64,000 nucleotides of DNA from Ailanthus altissimus. Its lineage: Eukaryota > Streptophyta > Magnoliopsida > Sapindales > Simaroubaceae. The stretch spans positions 17,721,688 through 17,785,687 of the forward strand of contig OX327691.1 in the NCBI GenBank assembly GCA_946807835.1, given 5' to 3'. Position 1 is the first letter of the stretch; every line of letters starts with the position of its first letter. The position numbers and the translations under genes were made by a program. A model generated the notes under the pieces. The model searched no databases and had not been told where the DNA came from. It was given only the letters and a program-made list of their open reading frames with translations. Below, piece after piece: positions 1 to 11,000 of this stretch.

Positions 1-690
1 AGCATCTGGATATATATAACTCATCCATGTGCGCTGACGAATTCTATATCTATACATACCGGACTCCATAAACATCGGATTATACCCAGTGACACCCAGT
101 GGTCACGCCGTGAAAGGTCTGTGACATGCGTGGAACCAAAGTATGATGGATCACTTACAAGCCCACCGTGGTACTCAGGTCAAAGGACCATGTATACTAC
201 TCAACTCGAGAGGACCTTCCATTGACAGCTTCATGGGATGTCTATTGGGGTCATCGTTGAGTCTATTCAGTATTCAGTCCTCGCTAAATACTTGTATACT
301 ATACGAACTTCCAGTAAGCCCATAGTTAGCTAAGAATAACCATCTAGACCATCTAGGTATAGTATACAATGGTCTATATAAAAGCATTCCACCGTCAGAC
401 CTGCATCGGTGAATTAAGACTAAAAACATATAATTTGATAATAGACTTGCATAATAACATTTTTTAGCCCCTATTGCAACTCTTGCAACTATGTTATTAC
501 TAATGTATTCTCAGGTCTTTGTACTGTCACCGACAAGATTCTAATAGTTAGACTTCACTGATTAGTATAACATGCTAACCCTTTAGCATTTATAGTTTTC
601 AGTGATGTTAACTCTTAACATTAATCTAAAATCTTTAGACAAAATCTGAACCCTTTCAGATCATATAATGTTTGTAATGTCACAAGCACT
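1..690 (-). repeat. Truncated copia LTR, family L1
   Basis: The stretch aligns by eye with 58765-59470 and 22830-23410, sharing blocks such as the one around 'ggatcacttacaagccca' and the end near 'tgtttgtaa'. It begins at the window edge and stops without the terminal 'cctaaca' seen in the other copies, so both ends are incomplete. Orientation is taken from the 57355-59563 copy, where a polypurine tract marks the element strand. The short ORFs inside are not genes. Confidence 0.75.
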
Positions 691-789
691 GAACCATTTA
701 ATAATAGTAATTAACGATTTAACAAATAATGAACTGAATAAATATTATAAAATAAAATATTCATATAACAATGGAATGGCACGTGAGCA

Positions 790-1251
790 CAAATTCAACA
801 GAATCTATACAACACTCTCTTGCACACTAAGCACTCAAGCGCTATATAAACTCTCTATTCTCTCTTTTGTTGATGATTTTGATGCTTGAAATATAATAGG
901 TTTACAAATATTTATATAAGCTACAAAACTTTAGAAACTCTGTTTCTTGTTGTAGTAAGAGTTCATATATAAGGAAACTCAAAATTGACATAAGGTAAAA
1001 TAACCTACAATTGTGAAAACTGTCAAAAGTTAGTGCCTAGGCATCACAAGTTAGCCAAGTTACTGCCTGGTCATCTTGGCCAAGTCCCGAAAATTACTCT
1101 TCTCGTGCTCTTGAGCCTCTTATTGCTTTCAACTTTTTGTTTTCGTCAATTTCTTATAGGTCCAATACGTTTTTGGCATTGTATCGACTCCTTATTAGTT
1201 TTCAACTTAAAATCATATTCAAACTCGATTTTGAATCACTAATTTCTATCA
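790..1251 (-). repeat. Partial 3' LTR of decayed copia element Copia-1
   Basis: Positions about 800-950 match 3060-3210 (shared 'cactctcttgcaca', 'ctctctattctctctt' and 'tctgtttcttgtt' blocks, a few substitutions), which makes them the two LTRs of one minus-strand element. On the minus strand the LTR starts at 1251 with TGATAGAAATT, directly after a purine-rich tract (ATGAGGAATT) that looks like the polypurine tract. The distal end is lost where the L1 fragment begins. Confidence 0.6.
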
Positions 1252-2800
1252 AATTCCTCATTGATTCAAAATCTCTTAAGAAGTTTTGTAGGATCCATCT
1301 TCTCTCATAATTAATTTACTTAGTGTTAACTCTAATTAAGTCTTTGCCTAGACTTAACTCTACTAAGGCTTGTGTCTTCGATCTTTAAAGATACGAATGC
1401 ATCTTTTTGTAGGTAGCCTTCGTATTATAATCTCTAGTGTCACTCTTGACACCGTCACAATACTTTGGTGGCTTAATATTGCCAGCTAACCCTTATCATA
1501 TATTCTCTTTTGACCACTGTCAGATAAGTTAATCTTTAATGTTATCTCTTAAATTACATCCCCTCAACAACCTATATTGAGTCACTTACAACAATCCCAT
1601 CAAGCATATATAGCCCATGTGCTTCTCACCCTTTTATAATTACTGTAGATTCTTTCATTACTTTCAGTATTTTTTTTATGTACCTTAAATGAATATTCAT
1701 TTTGATCTAGTGGTCCTAAGGATATTAAGTTTCTCTTAACTCTAGGAATATGTCTTATACCAAGTAATTCTCTAGTTTTCCCATCATGTAACTTTATCCT
1801 TATATTACCAATCTCTATAACTTGACAAGCCATATTATTACCTATTAGTATTTTATCACCTTTAATGGATTTATAATTGGTAAACAAATATCTATTAAAA
1901 CTCATATAAAAACTACAATCAAAATCAAATATTCACTTACCAGCATACTTTCCATCAAAAGCTATTGAGAATTCTACAACTTCATAATTATTCTCACTGA
2001 CTATTGCAACGTCTCTACCCATTTTTGCCTTTCTTTTTAGACAATCCCTAATCGAGTGGCCTTCTTTCTTACAATGATAGAACTTCTTGGATTTCCTCTT
2101 AACTAATTATTCTTTCTATTTCTATACTCAACACTTCCTCTTATTGTTAAACCTACTACATTACTAGATTCTGATCTTTTTTTTCAATTCCTTTGAGTTT
2201 ACCGAAACTTTAATATTAGTCATTGTTAAAGTCTCTCTACCATACATGAATGTATCCACGAAGTGCTCATAACTTAGAGATAGAGAATACAACAATATTA
2301 TTGCTCATCTTCATCTTCTATCTTAATGTCAATCATCTTAAGATCTATAAGAATTTTGTTAAAAGTGTCAATATAGTCTCAATTGAAGTTTCCTCAGCCA
2401 TAGACAAGTGATACAATCTCTTTTTGATATATAGATGATTTTTTAAAGACTTCGTCATATATAATTCATCAAACTTTTTCCAAAGACCAATTGTAGTCTT
2501 CTCTCTATTCACATTCCTCGTAACTTCATCATTTAATGATAGAACTATAGTGCTATGGGCTTTTTTTTAAACGGTTTCTTAGTCTGATTTGGATCCAGAT
2601 GTCTCAAATTTTTTCTCTTCACTAGTTGTTGCTTGAGTCTCTTTAAGGCCTGAATCTAACCATTGATTCACCAATAAAGTTATAACTTTCATATTCCACA
2701 AATTAAAATAATTCTACCTCTAGAACTTCTTAATTTCATACTTGTGAATTGCCATAGTTGAACAACTTATGTTCTGATATACCACTTAGGTATTAACCTT
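1252..2800 (-). pseudogene. Copia-1 gag-protease remnant
   Basis: Minus-strand reading gives a copia gag start near 2753, gag-helix-like segments, a CCHC zinc-knuckle-like segment near 2030-2100 (CxKxxGHxxxxC type) and, at 1600-1905, the region after the protease with the motif 'RELLGIRHIPRVKRNLISLG', typical of the copia gag/pre-integrase segment. Many stops and frame changes interrupt it. Integrase, reverse transcriptase and RNase H are absent: the frame runs from this segment almost directly into the 3' polypurine tract. The internal part is therefore about 1.5 kb instead of the usual 4 kb or more. Confidence 0.75.
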
Positions 2801-2813
2801 GGCTCTTATACCA
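2801..2813 (-). other. Primer-binding site of Copia-1
   Basis: On the minus strand this reads TGGTATAAGAGCC, one change from TGGTATCAGAGCC, the site complementary to the 3' end of plant initiator tRNA-Met. Two bases separate it from the LTR end at 2816. Confidence 0.75.
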
Positions 2814-2815
2814 CT

Positions 2816-3210
2816 CGTTAGGATTTTCAGCATGCGCTCTAAAAACCTTAAGCGCTTTGCAGAAGACTTTGATCATAAGTAACCACGAATTAAAAAAGAT
2901 CATTCACACAAAAAGATAAACAATCATACACAAGGCACAAGAAATTTACGTGATCCACTGTGGATCACTGAATCGCAACTTCATTATTCTTCAGTTCTCA
3001 AAGAACTCTCATCTCTCACAAGAAATTATAAGGAATATCTAATAGTCAGAACTCCTAAGGATCTATACTGCACTCTCTTGCACATTAAATACTCAAGTGT
3101 TATCTTAGCTCTCTATTATCTCTCTTATTGGTGTTTTTGATGCTTAACAAACTAATAGGTTTATATAGAGTATCCAAAATGTTCTTAGAAATTCTATTTC
3201 TTGTTAGAAT
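2816..3210 (-). repeat. Partial 5' LTR of Copia-1
   Basis: It begins beside the primer site with 'cgttagg' (usual terminus TGTTAGG with one change) and matches the other LTR over 3060-3210. The U3 part beyond about 3210 is not found here, so the outer end is truncated. Confidence 0.6.
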
Positions 3211-3292
3211 ATGAATAATTGTTACATAATGCTAGTAATGCTAACTATGCTGCTGATGTGGTAGAAGTTGTTATGGTTGTTTTGCTGTTGTA

Positions 3293-3294
<2 letters not shown>

Positions 3295-3332
<38 letters not shown>
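3295..3332. repeat. (AT)n microsatellite
   Basis: Uninterrupted AT dinucleotides, about 19 units. Confidence 0.95.
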
Positions 3333-3335
<3 letters not shown>

Positions 3336-3376
3336 AATACACTAAAGATTTATAAGCATTCTCTAGATTATATTTT

Positions 3377-3712
3377 ATAACTTATACATATGCTTAGATA
3401 ATATTATGCTTGATGATGAATATGACATAACACAAACACTTAGCAAATAAATACCTAATTTGATCCTATCTTGATGACCCATTCATCAATAACTTATACA
3501 TATGCTTAGATAATGTTATGCTTAGTGATAAATATGACATAACACAAACACTTAGCAAACAATTACCTAATTTGATCTAATCTTAATGACTCATTCATTA
3601 ATAACTTTTATATATATATGCTTAGATAATGTTATATTTAGTGTTGAATATGACCTAACACAAACACTTAACAAACAATTACCTAATTTGATGACTCATT
3701 TACAAACCTAAC
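3377..3712 (+). repeat. Three-copy tandem repeat, unit about 112 bp
   Basis: Copies start at about 3377, 3489 and 3601. Each begins 'ataactt' and contains 'tatgcttagataat', 'cataacacaaacactta' (cctaaca... in copy 3) and 'acctaatttgat'. The copies differ by scattered substitutions and small indels; the third is slightly shorter. Nothing in them codes. Confidence 0.85.
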
Positions 3713-5814
3713 ATGTCCACCATAAGTGAGTGAATTTATCATCATGTATCATTCAAACAGATACTATAAATAGATGGTGTCTATGTGAGAAAGAGTGTAG
3801 GAATTTATTGAAAAGAATAAAAAAACTAGAGTTTGTTTGTAAGTTGAGAGTGTTAAGCTATAGAACAACCAAGTGTTGATTTAAAAATGACGAAGAAGAA
3901 GATAGTTAAATGTTAAGTGGAATCTTACTCACAGGTATGTTTCTCATTTTCATGCTATAATTTCTTTGGTTATATTTTTCATAATTATGTAGGGTTCATC
4001 CTTAGTTAACATATTTTTATGATGAATTGACAATGAAAATAGTTTATAAAAAAGTTATATATAATAGAATTGAGAAGAGATTATGTGAAAATTATGTGTT
4101 AAGTTTATAAGTAGTGTATTGTCATAACTAAATTGACGTTTTAAATAATTATTTAAATATGATTATTTCAAATGAATTATACTTCATAATGATTATTTAA
4201 ACCCTTGATTTTTATCAAGAACTATTTAGTTTTGACTTTTGAATATATATATATATATGTAATAAATGAGATCTTAGAAAAATAGAGAATTCAACAATAA
4301 CATGTATAATTATTTGAATAAACTGTATTTATACACATATATTTTTATATCAATATTTTTACTATTTAAAAGATAACACAATAAAGATTCTGGAGAATTT
4401 TGTTTCACTGAAATCTCCAAGAATTCAATTTTATGAATTTCTAATGTAGTGACTGCAATGCTGGAAAACAAAAATTTCAGCAGTAAACCCGAATTGAGAA
4501 AATAGTTTCACTTATCAAATGATTTTCAAAAATTCTGAAATTTTATATACTGGCTTTTACATATGTCTAGGTATTTTAGTTTTAATTCACAATTTTTAGA
4601 CAACTATAAAATATTTTATGAACTAACTTATGAACTATGTTCATATACAGAAACTGTTTGACAGATTATGTCAAGCAAAAATATTAATTTATTTTTAATA
4701 GTTTTACTAAATCAAATATCCAAATAAATTATATGTTTAACCTTTATGTATCTACTATAGATGATAATAGAGTTTATATGAATCCGATATACAAAATATG
4801 AGATATGAATTTTAGAGTATTTATTGTTCCATATTGAAATATATAGAAGGATAGTCATAGGTTGAGAGATATACCTAGTTGGAGAATGATTATGATGGGT
4901 AATTAATTATTATCTTGATGAATAGGATACTTGCGGTATTCGGATAAGTAGAGATATTCTTTGAGATTTTTGACTTTTGTTGAGGTAAGTAACTTTATTC
5001 ATAATGCTTCCATTTTATTTTTAAATAAGAAATGTTATTATTGTGATATTCGAAATATAGAAAATGGTTCAAGAAACTTATAATTTATTGTTACTTCTGA
5101 AACTTATTTATGGTATTCTAATTAAATGATTTTCTACTGATTTTGGTTAAAAGTATGAATTTTATCTTTTAAGTTTATGTATTTTTTGAAGTTTTTAAAT
5201 AAATGATTTGTTATCAGTTTTAATCATTTTTTTTAAATAAGATGCAAAATTATAGATCTCTATACGGTAACTCAAAATTACGGGTTCGATTTTGAGTTAA
5301 TTGGATACTGTTTACAAAACTGTTGCAAGCTATATTATTATGAAAGAATTGAAGTTATGATATTTAAAATAAATTGATTACTGAATCTGAAATTTAAAGA
5401 AATTTTTTTGGCTCATTGTCTATAGTCATATGATATTGAACGATTGACATGATATATGATTTAGACTAACTGGTATCCTTTCTGAAAGTGTATACTATAA
5501 ATAATTATTGGCCGGGTCACCGGGGGTACAGGTGATACTATATGACATAAGTAATCTCTGTTTACCTTTTTATATGAAAGTTTACAAGAATTGTTATCGA
5601 ATTGATTTTCATATTGACTTATGATATTAAAGAGTTTTGCTGTGATAAATTTGAAATTAAAATATTTTATTGATATTATTGATGATATTTTAAAAATGTT
5701 TCAGCTTTTCAAACAAGAACCCTAATACATTATGAATGTTTTACTTACCGAGTCAACGACTTACCCTTCGCTATTAATATTTTTGCAGATTAAGTTTTAC
5801 CTTGGTGAGTTACT
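3713..5814 (+). repeat. Probable remnant of a long LTR (left part)
   Basis: No gene is visible in this AT-rich stretch. A TATA-like 'actataaatagatgg' near 3765, purine-rich 'gacgaagaagaagatag', and the sequence 'acttaccgagtcaacgactta' area near 5746 have the look of a Ty3-type long LTR. The matching end 'gaggtgttaca' is at about 7473, beyond an inserted solo LTR. No second copy is present in the window, so this rests on composition and termini only. Confidence 0.35.
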
Positions 5815-7169
5815 TGTTAGGCATATAATATTATTTATGCCCTTAAAGTATGTGAGATAACATTTTATAAAATTAATAAAATTTATTCATACATATAATT
5901 GAGTATACATTAATAAGCCCATATTTATAAAGTATGTGATCTATGTATTAGGTATATGATACTAATACAGAGAGTATAGATCACAAGTTCTTTATAAATT
6001 AAATCATGTTCATAACCATTAATGAAAAAAACATTTCATTATGTAAGGTTGTAGTTTTTTCTGCTTCTTATAGTGGATGATTTACCTTGATCATCGAAGT
6101 AGAGACTTCGAGTAGAAAAACTAGTGTATATGATACATTGAACGGGACTACTGTGAATTTCGATCTAGTTAACTAAATGTCGTAGATCTTAATTCAGAAA
6201 AGCTTTAATAAGCTTGATTGATCTTAATCCTGAGCAAGTAATGAATTACATTCATGCGTTGTATCTTTTGAGTTATCACGGAGTGAGATCCATATAAACG
6301 ATCAAAACCTCGATAGCTTGGAGATATAATTTCATGAGTCGTAGGAATATATATTTGCAAGATGGATAATGTCCACGTAAGATGTTTGCAGTACTTGATC
6401 ATTAAAATTTGTGGCCACAGTTTGTTCAATAAATTATTTATTAAATAATAATATTTATTTGTAAATTTATTTACAAATATATATATATTAAAAAGTGATC
6501 ATTAGAGCATTTAGTAACTTAGGGGTAAATAAGTAATTAAAGAGGCAAGACATTTTTTCAAGGCCTAACTTTAATTATAGACATCAATTAGAGGGTCAAT
6601 TAAATGGTTATTATTAGTCTAAAGACCAAGCCCAATTTAATTAAAATGAGTTTTAATTAAATTGGGCTTTTACTTTATAACATAGGTTACTAAAGTATAA
6701 CCATTGGCTTTTAGTGGAATAGCCTGGGGTTAACTTAGAAGAATTGGTGTATTATGAGATAAAAAGGACTAGACTTTTTAAGTTGGAGTTAAGAAACCCA
6801 TGGGTCTTACAGTCCTTTTACTAACTCAAATCCTAATCAAACTCTAATTTTCTAATTCTAATCAAATTCTAAATACCCAAGGGAGATCCCTTTTACGTAT
6901 TCTTACATGGGAAAAGAATTTAATTAATACCATTCTCTCAGATTTGGATATTAGTGGTTTTAGAGATTAAGAAAGATTCACGCGCCTATACACGTTGAGT
7001 TTGAAGATTGAGGATAATAGAGAAGATTGCAGCCAGTCAATTTAAGATTTGCTATAGTAGAGAATTAAGGTAATCTTCTATCTCTATACATGTAATTATG
7101 AACAAGACAATCTAGCTTTCGCTGCATTTACTTTTTATAAACAGAGAATTTTTATTTACCATACCAACA
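5815..7169 (+). mobile_element. Solo copia-type LTR, 1355 bp
   Basis: The block starts TGTTAGGCATA and ends ATACCAACA, giving the TG...CA ends of an LTR. It is flanked by ttact (5810-5814) and ttacc (7170-7174), a 5-bp target duplication with one mismatch. No gag or pol lies beside it, so it is a solo LTR. It contains the perfect hairpin at 6628-6669. The 74-aa minus-strand frame at 6205-6429 is not a gene. Confidence 0.6.
6628..6669. repeat. Perfect 19-bp inverted repeat with 4-base loop
   Basis: The left arm (6628-6646, starts aagcccaattt) and right arm (6651-6669, ends aaattgggctt) are exact reverse complements around tgag. The arms are AT-rich except for a GGGC/GCCC foot. Confidence 0.9.
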
Positions 7170-7473
7170 TTACCTTGGAGTAGAAGTTGGGTAATCAAGA
7201 AGTTATCTATTGCTTAATAAGAAAAAATTATGTCTCTAATAGTTTAAGTTTTAATTTCCTTAAGTTCTAAGAATGGTTCAAAAGTTGGAGCGTTATTTTA
7301 GAAATTTATCTTTGTCTTTATGTGAAAAGATATTGAGAACTTTTGGTTTGATGAATAAATATTTAATGAAATTTTATAAAAAATGTGAAATATAATACTT
7401 TAATTATGTAATAAAATTAGTAGTATCCTCCGTTTGACTTATGTTTTATACATATAAAATTTGAGGTGTTACA
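7170..7473 (+). repeat. Probable right part of the split long LTR
   Basis: Non-coding AT-rich sequence that ends 'aaatttgaggtgttaca', a terminus common on plant Ty3 LTRs. Interpreted as the continuation of 3713-5814 after the solo LTR insertion. Confidence 0.3.
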
Positions 7474-7549
7474 TATATACTGAGTTTTGTAAAGGTAGTT
7501 ATCGATTCAAATTAACAAAAGACATATCTAGAATTGTTTCTTCACAGCG

Positions 7550-7690
7550 CTTAAGGAGCTTACCTTGTTGGCAAGTGCCTTCACATAAGTGCGCCTCCTC
7601 AACCATAGGTCGGGGGTTTAAGCCCTGACAGATACCAAGATAGTTGATTTATTACTTCTATCTTATGGGAGCTTTTTAATTCAGGCAGGA
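7550..7690 (+). repeat. Possible tRNA-derived SINE fragment
   Basis: An A-box-like 'ttggcaagtgcc' near 7569 is followed about 45 bp later by a B-box-like 'ggtcgggggtttaagccc' near 7606. This spacing and order resemble an internal Pol III promoter of a tRNA-derived SINE. No cloverleaf can be folded with confidence and no second copy is seen here. The rest of 7474-8089 is AT-rich 3' flank of MATE-A. Confidence 0.3.
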
Positions 7691-8089
7691 TTTGCTCAAA
7701 GTTATATATGTTGCTTTTGATAATATAGTTCAGGTGAGGTATGTTTTAAAAAATTGTATGTGTTGTTCTTGAAATTTTTTTAATAATATAATCTGATTGT
7801 AATATTAATAGTGTAGTCTAATGTAAGATTATGATTGTAATATAATGTAATCTTTAAAAGAAAAAAGGAATTGCTTCTCTACATTTTTCTCTCAACATCA
7901 ATTTTTTTTTATTTTCTCACGAGCCAAACAAGTGACAGAGAGTTTTAATGTTATACGGTAACCCGGAATCAATGATTAAAAATGAAGTTAGATTTCAGCA
8001 AAACAATAATTACGGGAAGTGCATGAAGAAAAGGGATGATAGACACCCCAAATTGGGATAACTTCAGCCGCCAGAGTAGATCCAGAGCA

Positions 8090-11000
8090 TCAACGCTGGT
8101 CATCAGGTTGATTATTTGGGCTTGGACTTGACCATTTATCCACACGCTGACTGGCTTTCCTAGCCTGTAAAAATCAAACGAAATATAAAATGTATAAAAC
8201 CAGTCGATATCAGAATTTACCAGATATTGAAATTTGAAAATCCTACAGTGTACAGAGTACAGACTGACCTCCGCCTTCCAATCGCATCGAATTGTTATGA
8301 TGACCAATATTATCGTTTGAACAGCAGTACCGCCAATAATCATCCCACCCCAGAGAGCCTGTTACATCGATATATAATCAATTTACATAAAATTATAATG
8401 ATTCTTTTTTTTTTTCAAGAAAATAAATATTTATAGTTATATATGCAAATGTATTTATTACCATAACACCCAAGTGAAGGACCCAACCCAGCAAAATTCC
8501 GAGAGGGAGACCAATAATGTAATAGCAGCCAAGGTTTACAAATGCAACTGTTGCTTGCCATCCCGATCCAACAGCTACTCCTATCACATTATAGAAACTT
8601 GTCACAAAATGAAGCAAATCGTTTCCAATTTCTTTTTCACTTTTTTCTCTTTTTGGTAGTTTAAAATTTTTACCTGATAAAACTGGTTGAACGCTGTTAA
8701 GTAGAATTGTGAGTGCTAAGAGATAAGAGAGCTTATCAACTTCTTGGAGGACATCAACACTGGAGGTGAATATTAATGCGACCTTGTCTCGGAGTATCAT
8801 GATGATTATGCAGAAGATGACACCAATCAATGTCGATTGTGACACGGATACAATTGTTGCGAATTTGGCTCCCTTATCATTGCCAGCACCTAGCTCATTA
8901 GCTATCCTTACTCTGTAAAATTAGTGTTTTTTATGACATTAAATTAAAAATATGTGAAAGGAAATGAATCAAATGAACACTTCTCCCCTAAAAGAAGAAT
9001 ATCTAACTGGGTTTTTAGCTGAAGATTGGCATTAATAATCTATAGGTGTGGATGGTAAGTTTTGAAAGAAGATATAGAGTCAAAAATGGGTACCCTGTGG
9101 CAGCGAAGAAAGCAAGAGGAATCATCATCTGCCACCCACTAATACTCATACTGAAAAATCAATGGTCAAGGAGCACAATTAGAAATAGCAGATTATGTAG
9201 CCATGGCCAGTCCATGTGCATGGCTCCTTTAATTTTGTAGGATGTTGTATAAAGAACATAGATTTTAACAGAGTAAAGGCTATCACGTACCAAACTGACA
9301 AAGCATCCACAGCTAAAGTGGCATTCTGTAAATACCCAGTCATCAGGATCAATATTCTATAGTACCAATTTTCCAAGCTACAAAATAATCAACACAAGGA
9401 ACAAGATAAACTTGATTATCATCGTTGTAATATAAATGTTAATGTGGTTCCAAATCCGTAAGTAAAAGAATGGAATTGAAACTATTAAAAAACATATATA
9501 GTGTTTCAACTCTAAAGACTAATAATATCTTGCTGTATTGTTAGGTATAAATGTATCATAAAAATAATCACAAATAGATTAAGAAAGGTTATCGACTATC
9601 TTCTTTGCCTTAATTAAACAACTTTCATTTCTTACAGGATAATCATTATCATGTTCTCTTGACTCATGAATTGGTGAGGGATTATGATAGGAAAAGTGGA
9701 GTATCTAGTTGTGCCTTTAAAATAAACTTGCGGAAGACTTATGACTGAATTTCTTGAAATTTTTTGGAAGAAGTCTTATTGGGGTTCAACTTTTCTTTCT
9801 CACTCATTAGACTAATCATGTGTTGTATAAGATTATGTATGTTTTCGGTAATTATGAATGGTAGCATGGAGGATTTTTTTTGGAAAAAAAAAGTTTAAAG
9901 TAAAGGGATCCTATATCCCTTTTGTTATTTGTCCTTACAATGAAATATCTAAGTAGAAGTATGAGTGGTATTGTTGATAATCAATTTATTTCTCATAAAT
10001 GATGTAAACGAATGAGAGTGAACCACCTTATCTTTGTTTATGACTTGTTTTTATTCTCTCATGGTGACATAAATTTTGTTGGTCAATTTAAAAAAGTCTT
10101 GGATAACTTATACAAAGTTTTAGGCTTGCATCTAAATGTAAGCAAGAGCTTAATATTTTTTGGTTATGTTCATGTAGCTACAAAGGAGGCTATTTTGAAT
10201 CTGACACAGTTTCAATATGGTATTCTTTCAGTTAAATACTTAGGGGTCCCTTTAATTTCTAGAAGACTAAAGAAGGATTATTGTCAAGCATTGATTAGCA
10301 AAATAATTACAAGAGTTTCGAATTGGGTAGGTAAAATGTTATCATATGTTGGATGATTACAACTGATTAATTCTGTGTTAATGAGTATGAATGAGTATTG
10401 GTGCTTTATGTTTATCCTACCGAAGATAGTTATTAAGAAGGTAGAAGGTATTTGTAGAAAATTTCTATGGCATGGTCATGATTCACAGAAAAAAGTGTGT
10501 CCAATCGCTTGGGATGATCTCTGTTACACCAAAAGGAAGGGGAATTGGGAATAAAATCCTTACACACTTGGAATCAAGCTGCAGTTATTAAATACATATA
10601 GGATCTTATGGCTACGAAATATTCTTTATAGACTAGATGGGTGATTGACAATAGACTTAGAAGATTGGACTTTTAGGGGATAACAAAACCATTAGACTAT
10701 AGTTGGGCATGACAAAAACTCTTAAATTTGCAAAGTCACATAAAGAAGGTGTTTGGTTATGAATTGGGCAATGGATCAAACTTCATTTTTTGGAGTGATC
10801 CATGGTTGAATGGTGAGTCTATCATCGACAAATTTCTCCATGTCAATATTAATGATTCTGGCGTATCACGAGATGCAAAAGTTAATGACCTATGGCACAA
10901 TGCTAGTTAGGCCTTCCCAGACCCCTTGGATGAACACACTGCTCAAGCTTAGGATTATGTACGACATAACTTCTCCATTAATGTCTCTAGAGAGGATAAA

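Noticed and set aside
3377..3712. CRISPR-like spaced repeats
   Set aside because: Contiguous 112-bp tandem units without unique spacers in a plant nuclear context.
7969..8845. Apparent single-frame proteins of 124 and 150 aa on the minus strand, and plus-strand frames over the same bases
   Set aside because: They are MATE-A exons read through into introns, or shadows on the opposite strand. Splice sites and exon phases explain them.
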